IMG/VR virus record: IMGVR_UViG_3300017708_001613
Coordinates: 1-24,462 of that record
Length of the DNA: 24,462 bases
DNA from: a virus
Reading direction: 5' to 3' (one strand)
Shown: piece by piece, positions 9,227-18,239 of the stretch
Numbering within the stretch: the first letter of the stretch is position 1
How the letters are laid out: each line of letters starts with the position of its first letter
Made by a program: the position numbers and the translations under genes
The notes under the pieces: generated by a model
Database searches by the model: none
The model's input: only the letters and a program-made list of their open reading frames with translations
Told to the model about the DNA's origin: nothing

Positions 9227-9239
9227 TTTATTATAAATA
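9227..9239 (-). promoter_or_regulatory. TATTTATAATAAA element upstream of the 592-residue protein gene (candidate late promoter)
   Basis: This is the third identical copy of the 13-mer, starting directly after the TAA of the giant tail gene and ending nine bases before the ATG at 9217. It occupies over half of a 22-base gap. With the other two copies it argues for a conserved cis element rather than chance AT-rich sequence. Its role is inference. Confidence 0.45.
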
Positions 9240-12200
9240 TTAACTTATACTTTTATTGTACTTATCTAATAGCTTCTGTCCTCCATACGTATCGTAAACA
9301 AAGTATGATAGGTGCTTACCGAACCATTGAGTTACCTGTCCTATCAAATTATTTTTAGGAAGTACTCCAATATCGTACCCCATCCATTCTGTCCAAGGCT
9401 TACATAAGAAGTACACTAGTGGTGTTAATTTAGGATTTTTTCTCATAAATTTAACAACTTTTCTAGCCCACATCTGGTAGCCTATAACTAGTCTAGGATC
9501 TACTAAGAATGTTCTTTCCCCCCATTGTTCATCTGCATTCCATATTTCTTCCGGTAGGTACCCTTGTCGGTATAGTTCGTTACATATAATCTTATTTCCA
9601 CCACCACTACCGGTTCCAGTACCGTAGGGTAAACCTTTAAGGTTATGAGATAATATTCCTTCCGATATGTAAGTCCAAGCTTTTTCTACACCTAATTGTA
9701 CTACATCTCCATCGTTATATTCTTCAATCTTAATAAACTTTTTACCAGAGAGTATATCTCCTTCTTTTAAATCTTTAGCAGGAATAAATTCGGCTTTATT
9801 ATCTACGTAAAGCCTATGTTCAGGTGAAACTATCAATTCTTTGTCTCCTATAAATAACTTTATTCTCTTACTATGAAAAACTTTTTTACCCATTACTATA
9901 GCGCTCATCCACTCCAAAGTTCTTTCTTGCCTTGTTCTTACAATATCGCCAACTACTATTCGACCTGCTGTTTTATTAGAACCATCCCCCATTAGTATAC
10001 TTGTCTGTAAACCTACACATGTTGACTGGTAAGATTGAACTACTTGTACAGTATCTAATGTTGTTCCTCCTGTTTTTAAGGTAAAGGTAACTGAACGTGT
10101 AGCTCCTGTTGAATTAGCACTAATAGATGCTACCACTGTTCCTGAACCTGTTCCGGAACCTCCGGAAGAGATTGAAGCCCAGTTTGCATTCTCAGATACT
10201 GTATAATTAATAGTTGCTGGAGTACAAAGTACAGGTAGGGAGATATTTTGAGCAACTTGACTTACAGAATTATATATATTAGGTCCTGCTATATAACCTT
10301 CTATTACGTTCTTTACTATTGAATCTGTTTTATTTGAACTAGTATTTCCAGCTACATCGGTTAAGTTTGCAGTAACTGTTAAAGTACCGTCTGGTAAGTT
10401 GTGGTTAGTTATAATGAAGTCTGATGTAGATATGTTTGTACCTGAAGGAAGATTATTAAATCCTTGATTATCTGTGTAAGGTGTTCCTCCACCTGTAGAC
10501 GATATGCTTATATTTACACTTCCTCTTTCATTATTCGGTATTCCATCTACTCTTATGTATATTGTGTTAGAACTAAGGGTTAATGCACTAGCATTAAATG
10601 CTACATTCTCTTTAAAATCTACCGAAGTTAAAGTTGGTATTACTGTATCTTTAAGACTTGCTGTTAATGTATTAGTATTTGTTTCTGAAGCAGCGTCTGA
10701 AGGGTCTTTTCTTGTAGCAAAGGACCCGGTGTTGTTACTAGAATCCTTTAATTTTAATTTAAGAAGTACGTCTTGACCGTCTGGAAGTGAAGTTGTATCT
10801 ATAGTTGCTGATTGAGTTACTGCGTTTGTTACAGTACCTGTAGCATATACTTCTGTGGAGTTACCGGATACCGAAGCAGTAACAAAATATGTTGAGTTTA
10901 ATTCTCCATCATAAATTAAAAACGGAACAGATGCTTTATTGCTATTGTTTATCGTACCGGTTGCAAGGTTCCATGTAGCTGTATATCCTACTGGTGGATC
11001 TTCATCAAATTTAGAACAGTCTGCAACTTCAAGTACCTTACCTTGATCTCCTCCTCCAGAAGTACCTTTAATTAAAAGACTATTACCGTCTTGTATTTTA
11101 AACCACTTATCTGCAGTTGCAACTCCAAAAGTTGTATTACCGTTTATATCGTCAAATATAAAATCATTTACTGCAGGTATAGTACCCGTACCGCTATGGT
11201 ATTTCTGTACACCTGAGAAAGAGCTTGCACAAGATCCTGTACCGTCAGCAAAGGTATCTACATCTAAACTAAACCCGTTATATTGATTTGCAGATCCTTC
11301 ATCTACCGTAACTATATCGTAATTAAGTCCTGGTGGATTTGCTACCTTAAAGATGTTTTGTTTATTAAGTTCTCCATCTGTAATTTCTATATAGCTTCCG
11401 CTTAGTTCTCCAGAGAGTTTTGGAGACTCATCATCTACCCATTTAGGAGCAGAGCCAGACATCGTAGCAATATCTTTTTTGTATATGGTTGTTTTTTCTC
11501 CTCTTTTTATAGTATTTAAAGGCTTTGTATAATTAACGAAGTAAGTTAATAAGTCTGTTTCTGCTTCAAGAGTAGCTGCTGCTATAATTACATCGTTAGC
11601 TAATGGAGTGAAAGATGCAGAGAAGTTTCCGTTGTTATCTCTAGCAACCCAGCTGTTTTGACCATGAGGACTATAATCAATAGGTATAATATGTGGATGC
11701 GCATTTATCAGCTGTTCTGTATGAGTCCAGTTATTACCTGCAGTATCAAATCTTTCTTTTATTGATTCTGAGCTAAACATTAAGTAGAAGTTTAAGTCAG
11801 TATTTGTGTTTCCTTCATACGGAGTATATACCGTGCCAAACCTTACGGTATCTGGAAATGTGTAAACCGTACTATCTGGATGATAGTATTCTGTCCCTCT
11901 TACGACTATTTCGCCTGGGTTTGAAGTGGTTCGATTTGAAAAGTCAGGTTTAAAAGTAAAGTTACTAATACCTCCTACTTTAGAAGGCCAGTAAGATTCT
12001 AATTCTTTTTGAATAAATACTCCTTTTCTTTGTATATTATACGAACCTCCATCAGATCCTGATATGTCTGTTATAGGTATACTTGCAGAGTATTCAGGTC
12101 TAGTCCCCGACATTTGAGGAGTTTTAGCTTTTGACCTTTCTAATAAATTTGGTTTTATAATAATACCTGTATCTAAAGTACTAGAAGCAGGAACAAAGTC

Positions 12201-14303
12201 TTTTATCATCTTAAATAAAACGTTATCATAAAACTTAAGTAGTCTTATAAAGTCATTTAATTCAAAACGTTTAATATTAATTAGTAGACTCTCTAAAAGT
12301 TTATTAAGATCTTTATATGAAGATTCACCGCTGTCTCTTGGATCACCTATATAATCGTCAATATTGAAAGAACTAGCTAGTTGAGTTAATAAGTAAGTAT
12401 CAATACTGTTAGTAGGAGAGAACCCTACTTCTAGTCTATGAGTATCTCTAACTCTATCTACTTCTGATTTTTGAATAGATTTATCTCTAGTTAAGACTTT
12501 ACCGACTGATCCGCTTATTCTATTTTCTACTCTAATCTTTTCAGTAGAAGATTTTCCGGTACCAAATTCAGTAAATTTATCGGATCCTACAGTATCACCT
12601 CCGTACTGTTTTATAGCTAAGTAACTAGAAGGAACTCCGAAACAGTTTATCAAGGCTCTTAATCCTCTCTCTGTTCCTTTAGTTTTCATTAAAAATGGTA
12701 AGTTGTGGTAAATTCTTTTATACACCTCACCTTCGTAATTCTTTCTAGATACGGGCTGTGAGTCAGATGGTACAGCAGGAACTTGCAAAAAGGTATTAAC
12801 TAACTCTTCGGTACTTCCGCTATCATAAGTATCTGCTATAAGGTATTTGAATAAATCATTAGAACCTTCTACAGAGTTATACAGTTTGGCTCCAAAGTTT
12901 ATTAACGTCTCTCTTACTATATCTTTAGATATACCTACATCTAGTCTATTGTCGTTATCGTACTTGTCTGTTACAGCTTTTGTATATATCCATAAATTAT
13001 CAAAATGCTGTCCTATCATGTTTACAAATAGTATTGCAGGATTGTTGTTAGTATCTTCTGCTAGGTAAGACGGTAGTGTGTTAGATAGTACGTCGTAATT
13101 CGAGGTGTCATAATTAGATGCGCTATTTAATTGACTTGAATACCAGTTTGCTGCTTCTGAAGATGTAGTATGGAGGTTAATGTGTGGTTTAGCAGAAGTA
13201 GATTTAGGCCAACTATTTGAACCACTTTCATAATATAAGAATCTATCGTAGTGATCAAAGTTATTTACTACTCCTTCTATAAGCTTATCGTACTTAGTTC
13301 TACTAGTAGTAGCTACTAAAATAGAGGATGAATCTAAAGCATCTCTACTAGATTGATAAGTTTGAATAAGTTCTACTTTATATTTAAAATTCTTTAATCT
13401 TTCTTGAGCTGATGAAAAGTTTATGAAGTTGCTATACTCTGAATAGTCAATGTTTATGTCTACGCTTTTTTCATTTAGATAAGAAAATATTTCTCTATTA
13501 GAATTTAAATTAGAAAAACTAAAAAGCTCGTTAAAGTCAAAATATTCTGTAGGAACTGCATCGCTGGTGTTTAGCTCTATGTTAAAGTTTGCTCCTGCTA
13601 GTCTTGGAAATACTTCAGGATCTTCTTCTATATCTACATTTATTTCTACAATGCAAGAGTCACTTACTTTTTCTACAACTTGAGCTTCTGATTTAATTCC
13701 GTAATCTTCTGGTAGAGGTTCGTATAGTTTTAATGCTACAGTAAACTTATCGTCTAACTCATAAACATCAACATTTGTTACTATAAAAAGATCATTGCTA
13801 CCTAAGTTAAGCCAAACTTCTTCAAAATAATTAGAATTATTTAATTTAGCTTTTATGTTTTCAGTTAAGGTAATAAACCTACTAGTATCAATTTTATCAG
13901 AATGTAATAATATTTCTTGTCTATCTTCTGAAATATTAGTTATATATAGCGGCTGTTTTGCGCTACTTATACTATATAAGTCATTAAGAAAGTGAAAAAC
14001 TATTTTATGATCAACTCCTGCAAAACCATTGGCAATAGATATTTTTTCTGGCTCTAGCGTAAAGTCTGTTATGTTTCCTTCTGCATCTGTTTCTACAGCA
14101 GAAGAGATATTATAATCATATAGGGAAAATACTTTAGCGTTTTCTAAAGAATAAAAATGAGTTTCTATATAATTTATAGAGGGATCATAGTTTTTGTTAA
14201 TCTGATAGTTTTCTATCAAATTTAAATCTGCAGACGTATAGTTTTCGTTTTCAGGAACCGAGTTATACTCTCTTTCTATAGTGGTGTACGTTATTTTTGC
14301 CAT
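9240..14303 (-). CDS. Giant tail/baseplate protein with Ig-like, BACON-like and C-terminal Hint domains
   Basis: This 1687-residue protein is probably a baseplate wedge or tail-tip component. It sits where T4 carries the large wedge gene 7, but homology to gp7 is not shown. Residues 1-720 are mixed alpha/beta and include LPFLMKTKGTERGLRALINC near 533-552, a pattern I know from phage tail proteins. Residues about 1120-1330 contain two Ig-like units with LPDGxxxxxKLxDxxxNTG-type ends (SLPDGQDVLLKLKLKDSSNN; NLPDGTLTVTANLTDVAGNT). A BACON-like domain follows at about 1355-1427 (ENANWASISS, ending VQVVQSYQ). BACON domains are typical of Bacteroidota proteins and some of their phages. A Hint domain spans 1429-1554, then a Gly-rich linker and a helical C-terminal domain. 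The start is one base after the preceding stop. The frame is intact, with no frameshift. Confidence 0.8.
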   Translation of the reverse strand: MAKITYTTIEREYNSVPENENYTSADLNLIENYQINKNYDPSINYIETHFYSLENAKVFSLYDYNISSAVETDAEGNITDFTLEPEKISIANGFAGVDHKIVFHFLNDLYSISSAKQPLYITNISEDRQEILLHSDKIDTSRFITLTENIKAKLNNSNYFEEVWLNLGSNDLFIVTNVDVYELDDKFTVALKLYEPLPEDYGIKSEAQVVEKVSDSCIVEINVDIEEDPEVFPRLAGANFNIELNTSDAVPTEYFDFNELFSFSNLNSNREIFSYLNEKSVDINIDYSEYSNFINFSSAQERLKNFKYKVELIQTYQSSRDALDSSSILVATTSRTKYDKLIEGVVNNFDHYDRFLYYESGSNSWPKSTSAKPHINLHTTSSEAANWYSSQLNSASNYDTSNYDVLSNTLPSYLAEDTNNNPAILFVNMIGQHFDNLWIYTKAVTDKYDNDNRLDVGISKDIVRETLINFGAKLYNSVEGSNDLFKYLIADTYDSGSTEELVNTFLQVPAVPSDSQPVSRKNYEGEVYKRIYHNLPFLMKTKGTERGLRALINCFGVPSSYLAIKQYGGDTVGSDKFTEFGTGKSSTEKIRVENRISGSVGKVLTRDKSIQKSEVDRVRDTHRLEVGFSPTNSIDTYLLTQLASSFNIDDYIGDPRDSGESSYKDLNKLLESLLINIKRFELNDFIRLLKFYDNVLFKMIKDFVPASSTLDTGIIIKPNLLERSKAKTPQMSGTRPEYSASIPITDISGSDGGSYNIQRKGVFIQKELESYWPSKVGGISNFTFKPDFSNRTTSNPGEIVVRGTEYYHPDSTVYTFPDTVRFGTVYTPYEGNTNTDLNFYLMFSSESIKERFDTAGNNWTHTEQLINAHPHIIPIDYSPHGQNSWVARDNNGNFSASFTPLANDVIIAAATLEAETDLLTYFVNYTKPLNTIKRGEKTTIYKKDIATMSGSAPKWVDDESPKLSGELSGSYIEITDGELNKQNIFKVANPPGLNYDIVTVDEGSANQYNGFSLDVDTFADGTGSCASSFSGVQKYHSGTGTIPAVNDFIFDDINGNTTFGVATADKWFKIQDGNSLLIKGTSGGGDQGKVLEVADCSKFDEDPPVGYTATWNLATGTINNSNKASVPFLIYDGELNSTYFVTASVSGNSTEVYATGTVTNAVTQSATIDTTSLPDGQDVLLKLKLKDSSNNTGSFATRKDPSDAASETNTNTLTASLKDTVIPTLTSVDFKENVAFNASALTLSSNTIYIRVDGIPNNERGSVNISISSTGGGTPYTDNQGFNNLPSGTNISTSDFIITNHNLPDGTLTVTANLTDVAGNTSSNKTDSIVKNVIEGYIAGPNIYNSVSQVAQNISLPVLCTPATINYTVSENANWASISSGGSGTGSGTVVASISANSTGATRSVTFTLKTGGTTLDTVQVVQSYQSTCVGLQTSILMGDGSNKTAGRIVVGDIVRTRQERTLEWMSAIVMGKKVFHSKRIKLFIGDKELIVSPEHRLYVDNKAEFIPAKDLKEGDILSGKKFIKIEEYNDGDVVQLGVEKAWTYISEGILSHNLKGLPYGTGTGSGGGNKIICNELYRQGYLPEEIWNADEQWGERTFLVDPRLVIGYQMWARKVVKFMRKNPKLTPLVYFLCKPWTEWMGYDIGVLPKNNLIGQVTQWFGKHLSYFVYDTYGGQKLLDKYNKSIS
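9243..9641 (-). other. C-terminal domain following the Hint cleavage site (residues 1555-1687)
   Basis: These 133 residues start LKGLPYGTGTGSGGGNK, a flexible linker. A helical, aromatic-rich domain follows, with NELYRQGYLPEEIWNADEQ, LVIGYQMWARKVVKFM and CKPWTEWMGYDIGVLPKNN motifs. If the Hint domain cleaves as predicted, this part would be released as a protein of about 15 kDa or stay bound non-covalently. I do not know its function. Confidence 0.5.
9642..10019 (-). other. Hint / bacterial intein-like (BIL) domain, residues 1429-1554
   Basis: The 126-residue segment has the key Hint residues in order. Cys1429 opens block A (CVGLQTSILMGDGS, then GRIVVGDIV). SPEH with His1496 forms block B (IVSPEHRLYV). 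The end is a block F/G pattern, TYISEGILSHN, with His1553-Asn1554. The residue after Asn is Leu, not Cys, Ser or Thr, so the usual splicing nucleophile is missing. This matches B-type bacterial intein-like domains, which mostly cleave their flanks. The length leaves no room for a homing endonuclease. Domain identity is read from motifs; cleavage is inference. Confidence 0.85.
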
Positions 14304-14304
14304 A

Positions 14305-15345
14305 TTAATCTATAAATGTATATCCTAATTCGTCCTCTTTATCAGGATCTTTAAAAGTAATAATTCTTGTTCTTACATTATTTTTAAAGTTAGACACTGC
14401 TTCAAATCCAGCTTTTATTTCATGAGCATTGTATCCGGCTTGTTTGAGCTCATCTACTAAAAAGTCTAAAGTCATATCACCGGCTTGATTTCTGCTGGAA
14501 GGAATTAGATATGTAAAGTTGTTAGCTCTCCCGTATCCTCTTCTTCTTCTTACTGAGTAGAATTCTCTTGCGTCTTTATCATCAGAGAAAAACCAAAAGT
14601 AGTTACTGCCCCTTTGTCTCCAGTATGACGAATTACTACGTGATGAGTAATAACCATTCCTACCTGCTACTATAATCCAGTAATTCTTAGGTTTTTCTAA
14701 AAATATTTTAGCATAGTATAATTGACCTTTTTTTCTTTTACTCATTAAGTCTACTATCTCTTGAGATGCTACACCGGTATCTGCTTTTGCTGCTTCGGCT
14801 TCTGCTTCTGCTTTTGCTTCTGCAGACTTTTCTGCTGCTTCAGCTGCTTTCTTAGCTGCTTCTTCTGCTTGTTTAGAAGCTAATTCAGTAGCTCTATTTG
14901 CTAAACTGTTAGCTTGTTCTAAAGTAGCTATTGTAGCGTTTGCTGTTTCTAGTTGAGTTCTTAGTAGTTGCATTTGCTCTGCATCTTCAAAGTTGAGCTC
15001 TCCACCACCAGCTAATTGAGTTTCTAATTCTAAAATTCTTCTATTGCTTTCTAGAATCTGGTTTCTTAAAGAAGCTACTTCGTCTAATAATGGTTGAATA
15101 CTTTCTAGTTGTGCATCAATTTTATATAATTCAGAACTCCTTTCTACTAAATACTGATGAGACCTGTCTTCTCCCTCTATTGGAATACTTACATAAAGTT
15201 TATCATATAACCTAAATAACTCTTCTATAGTATCTGGGTCAACAACAGGTTCAGGTTCTTTAAAAAACTTAAACTTGTTATCAATAACACTTACGTACTC
15301 ATTACGGTCGAATACTGTCTTTTTTATTTCTACCTTTTTAGACAT
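14305..15345 (-). CDS. Coiled-coil virion protein with Ala-rich rod and aromatic/Arg-rich C-terminal domain
   Basis: This 346-residue protein is not in a family I can name. Residues 1-65 form a charged N-terminal part (MSKKVEIKKTVFDRNEYVSV). Residues 68-150 are a heptad-like coiled coil (SLRNQILESNRRILELETQL; QLETANATIATLEQANSLAN). Residues 156-189 are an Ala/Glu/Lys-rich helical rod (KQAEEAAKKAAEAAEKSAEA). Residues 206-346 form a separate domain rich in Tyr, Trp, Phe and Arg (YYSSRSNSSYWRQRGSNYFW, then FYSVRRRRGYGR). The architecture suggests an extended rod with a globular head, as in baseplate spokes, whiskers or tape-like connectors. The start overlaps the end of the preceding gene by eight bases, and the giant tail gene follows after one base, so the three are probably translated together and may form one assembly. 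Confidence 0.6.
   Translation of the reverse strand: MSKKVEIKKTVFDRNEYVSVIDNKFKFFKEPEPVVDPDTIEELFRLYDKLYVSIPIEGEDRSHQYLVERSSELYKIDAQLESIQPLLDEVASLRNQILESNRRILELETQLAGGGELNFEDAEQMQLLRTQLETANATIATLEQANSLANRATELASKQAEEAAKKAAEAAEKSAEAKAEAEAEAAKADTGVASQEIVDLMSKRKKGQLYYAKIFLEKPKNYWIIVAGRNGYYSSRSNSSYWRQRGSNYFWFFSDDKDAREFYSVRRRRGYGRANNFTYLIPSSRNQAGDMTLDFLVDELKQAGYNAHEIKAGFEAVSNFKNNVRTRIITFKDPDKEDELGYTFID
14779..14880 (-). repeat. Alanine-rich coding repeat in the coiled-coil protein
   Basis: The plus strand repeats GCTTCTGCTT/GCTGCTTC-like units that encode an AEAAxKAAEA-type helix (residues 156-189). The copies are imperfect, so this is a low-complexity coding tract, prone to change in length, rather than a tandem DNA repeat. 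Confidence 0.6.
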
Positions 15346-16435
15346 TTCTTACCACCTTAAATATTTCGTTAGTATCTACTACCATTGTTGAACCATCTAT
15401 TTCTGTTTTTACTAATACTCTATAGTATCTTTCTGGCTGTAAGCCGTCCATAAACACATCAAAGTAGTTACTAGTAGCGTCGTGATTAATAATAGTACCT
15501 GAGCTGTAATCAAATATCATCTCTTCTGTATTCTCATCTTTTAATGCCCATTGAGAGCCTGTAGGTAGTACATTATTAGAAGTGTATGCAGAAGAAGTAG
15601 TGAAAGTCCTTGTTGGGTACTTAGAACGACAATGTAGTCGAAATCTCTGTACGTCTTTATCGGTATATTCACCTTTATTATTTCTCAATGTAATTACACA
15701 ATCAGAATCATTCAACTCCGGTAAAGATCCTGTATAGGAACCTGTAGCTGTTGATCTAATTTCTACATGAGGAGGGTATATAGTATTTGTATTACTTCCG
15801 TAGTACTTTAAACGTACTGATGCTGATTGATTAAACTCTAAATCATCTGCTAGTTTTAATATTATACCATTATTATCTAATGTATCGTCATAGTATTTAG
15901 AAAAGATAGAAGTAATATCAGTTTCTATATCAAAATTATTTTGTCCAGAGAAATTTTCAGTAGCTGAGTAGTTAGTATACCAAACTCCACCGCCTTTATT
16001 TCCTACCTGATAAGAACTGGTTACGTTAGAATCATAGCTAGCGGTCTGCCATTGGTTTGTTTTACCGGCATTTTTAAATCTCCAACTACATCCCGTAGTA
16101 TTATCAGGAGAATCTCCAAATTTACCGGTTCCTTCGTCCCAAGAAGAAGATAGTGGAAATGCTTGTACGCTTATATCTATAGGGAGTTCGTTAGCCATAG
16201 CTAAATTCATTACTAAATGAACTTCATAGTTGCTATCTCCTGCGCTTTTAGTTACAGTGTTAATAGCATTTTTTATATCTACAGTATCCCATTTAATAAG
16301 GGTACGTGCTGTTTGACCTCCTGCTGAGGTATTATACCCTGCTATCTCTAACAGCTCATCTCTTCCGTTATTAGCAAGAGGTTTTTCTGTATAGATAAAA
16401 GAATCGTTTGTCGGAAATAATTTAAATACTGCCAT
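15338..16435 (-). CDS. Virion protein with DNRLRE-like beta-sandwich domain
   Basis: This 365-residue protein has an N-terminal region (about 1-230) resembling the DNRLRE domain, a jelly-roll fold common in surface proteins. The signs are PTNDSFIYTEKPLANNGRDE at the start, a TARTLIKWD strand, a SSSWDEGTGKFGD motif near residues 94-106, and SVRLKYYGSN with PPHVEIR closing the fold. The C-terminal part (about 235-365) contains LPTGSQWALKDENTEEMIFD and LQPERYYRVLVKTEIDG, which look like a conserved phage baseplate domain with a fibronectin-like strand pattern. It follows gp6 by one base and overlaps the coiled-coil gene, so it is most likely a baseplate wedge component, perhaps at the gp8 position. 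That equivalence is positional inference only; no sequence link to gp8 was seen. Confidence 0.6.
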   Translation of the reverse strand: MAVFKLFPTNDSFIYTEKPLANNGRDELLEIAGYNTSAGGQTARTLIKWDTVDIKNAINTVTKSAGDSNYEVHLVMNLAMANELPIDISVQAFPLSSSWDEGTGKFGDSPDNTTGCSWRFKNAGKTNQWQTASYDSNVTSSYQVGNKGGGVWYTNYSATENFSGQNNFDIETDITSIFSKYYDDTLDNNGIILKLADDLEFNQSASVRLKYYGSNTNTIYPPHVEIRSTATGSYTGSLPELNDSDCVITLRNNKGEYTDKDVQRFRLHCRSKYPTRTFTTSSAYTSNNVLPTGSQWALKDENTEEMIFDYSSGTIINHDATSNYFDVFMDGLQPERYYRVLVKTEIDGSTMVVDTNEIFKVVRNV

Positions 16436-16436
16436 T

Positions 16437-18239
16437 TTATAATGTTGTTACTCTTCCTTGTATATCACTGTTAGGAAATTTTATTTCAAATATCATTGGG
16501 TCTAACGATGGATATACTATATTATTTTTTGTTGCTCCTTCGATATCGTAATCAAAAGTAGAATAAACACCTCCTACTTTAGTATTTAGTTTAACTTGTT
16601 GTACTGTTTGTACTCCTTTAACTCTATCTAGTAGAGTATATATTGAAGATAAGTTAATAGGCTGGTTAATTGACCATTTATCTATGTTAAAGAATTCTTT
16701 TAATTCTTGGGTACAGTTAAGTATAACCTCTCTTGAGCTAAAATTAGGTAGGGTTATTATATCAAACTTAACTCCTATATTAATCACAAATGCATCTTTA
16801 ATGGTACAGCCATCTGTTAATGATTTAAACTGTCCAATATAGGTTTTAACATTATTTTTTAACTCTGGGGTTGCTTCAATAAGGTGTTTATCGTTATCGT
16901 ACGCTAGTACGTAAAGACATACTCCTAAAGGATTATATACGTTACTATTAGCTGTTGGTAAATCTGCATCTGTAGTTACAAATGTTTTAGCTATAGACCC
17001 TAAAGTAGTAGGTAGAGTTAATGCTCTAAAAGCGTAATCTTGTTTAGTTACTATTCTACCTTGTTCATTAAAAGCTCTCAAGGAATTTTGTCTTATCTCT
17101 TCTACTGTATCACCGTCTTTACCGCCTACGGCAGCTTCTTCATTAATAAATCCTAAAGTGTCGATATATGTATTATCTGTTACAGTTGTTTGAACTGATG
17201 TTTGACTTGCAAGAGTGTTTGCTGAAATATTAGAGCTAATACCTCCGCCTCTTATGTATCTTACTGTTAAAGTAGTATTAGAAGGTGCGTTTCCATATGC
17301 AGAGCTAAATGTAAAGTTTGATGGATCATACGCGTAATCAGCTCTCCTTATTCCTTGATTAGTACCAGATCCTGCATTAGTAGGATTAGGTAGGAAAGCA
17401 TCGTCGTTAGATGAAGACATTCCTGCTCCAAATTGTATTTCTAGTTTTCCTGTTGAGTTAAATCTAGATACAAATCTATTAGTTGCTGTTGAAACTGAAA
17501 GTAAGTAAGGAACAACACTAGAATTATCTCCGGTATTAATTGCTTCTGTAAATACAGTGTCTTGTCCTAAGTAGGGTACTTCGTGGTATACGTTTCCATC
17601 AGCATCTTTTACATCTAGTATACCTATTATTTTAGAATCATCTATAGTAAGAGTTAAAAATTTAGATGCACTCCCAACAGAGAACTGTGTAGATATTATC
17701 TCTCCTGAAGTTGCTTTAACTTTCTTTTTTAATTCATACTCTGTAGGATTACCGTCACTGTCTATACTGTAGATTGCTACTTCAGTTGGATCAAAAGAAC
17801 TAGAAAAGCTAAAATCAACTTTACTGTCTAGTACAAATTTTTCTGAACCAGCACCTAGTACACTGCTTTCTCCTACAATAATAGCTTGATCAAAGTTTGG
17901 AAGGTAGTTAGAACCTGATGCTGCTACTCTCTGTGTCGCTGTTACGTTAACTGTTGATGCAGTAGTTACTCTAGGTTTATACCCCATCATATAGGCCATG
18001 GAGTAAAGATTACCAGGGTCTTGAGCGTACTGTAAGAAGGTTTCTTGTAATTGAGAATCTTGATAAAATGATAGTATATCTCCTACATAAGCAGACATTT
18101 CCATAAACATCATACCGGGTGATGTAGGTGAAAAATCATTATAAGTGTCAGGAAAATAGTTTTTTGCTAACTCTACTAACTGTCCTCTTAAACTAGAGAA
18201 GGTTTTGTCGGTGTATTTTATTTTAATATCTTGAGCCAT
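16437..18239 (-). CDS. 6: Baseplate wedge protein, gp6 / baseplate J-like
   Basis: This 600-residue protein should be the wedge subunit that forms the inner ring of the contractile-tail baseplate. The N terminus has the typical helical part: FSPTSPGMMFMEMSAYVGD (about 37-54) and SFYQDSQLQETFLQYAQDPG. The middle is variable beta sequence. Residues about 366-406 hold the J-family signature GGKDGDTVEEIRQNSLRAFN, followed by GRIVTKQDYAFRA. The C-terminal domain includes VKTYIGQFKSLTDGCTIKDA and WSINQPINLSSIYTLLDRVK. Its length is close to T4 gp6 (about 660 residues). The ATG overlaps the gp25 stop codon (TAATG), indicating coupled translation, and the gp25-gp6 order matches T4-like and other contractile systems. 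Confidence in the family is high; the symbol is by analogy with T4. Confidence 0.9.
   Translation of the reverse strand: MAQDIKIKYTDKTFSSLRGQLVELAKNYFPDTYNDFSPTSPGMMFMEMSAYVGDILSFYQDSQLQETFLQYAQDPGNLYSMAYMMGYKPRVTTASTVNVTATQRVAASGSNYLPNFDQAIIVGESSVLGAGSEKFVLDSKVDFSFSSSFDPTEVAIYSIDSDGNPTEYELKKKVKATSGEIISTQFSVGSASKFLTLTIDDSKIIGILDVKDADGNVYHEVPYLGQDTVFTEAINTGDNSSVVPYLLSVSTATNRFVSRFNSTGKLEIQFGAGMSSSNDDAFLPNPTNAGSGTNQGIRRADYAYDPSNFTFSSAYGNAPSNTTLTVRYIRGGGISSNISANTLASQTSVQTTVTDNTYIDTLGFINEEAAVGGKDGDTVEEIRQNSLRAFNEQGRIVTKQDYAFRALTLPTTLGSIAKTFVTTDADLPTANSNVYNPLGVCLYVLAYDNDKHLIEATPELKNNVKTYIGQFKSLTDGCTIKDAFVINIGVKFDIITLPNFSSREVILNCTQELKEFFNIDKWSINQPINLSSIYTLLDRVKGVQTVQQVKLNTKVGGVYSTFDYDIEGATKNNIVYPSLDPMIFEIKFPNSDIQGRVTTL

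Noticed and set aside
9642-10019. A full splicing intein with homing endonuclease
   Set aside because: The domain is only 126 residues, with no endonuclease motif, and the residue after the terminal Asn is Leu, so canonical splicing is unlikely.
14779-14880. CRISPR or tandem DNA repeat
   Set aside because: The repeat is an Ala/Glu codon tract in a coiled-coil gene, with no spacers and imperfect units.
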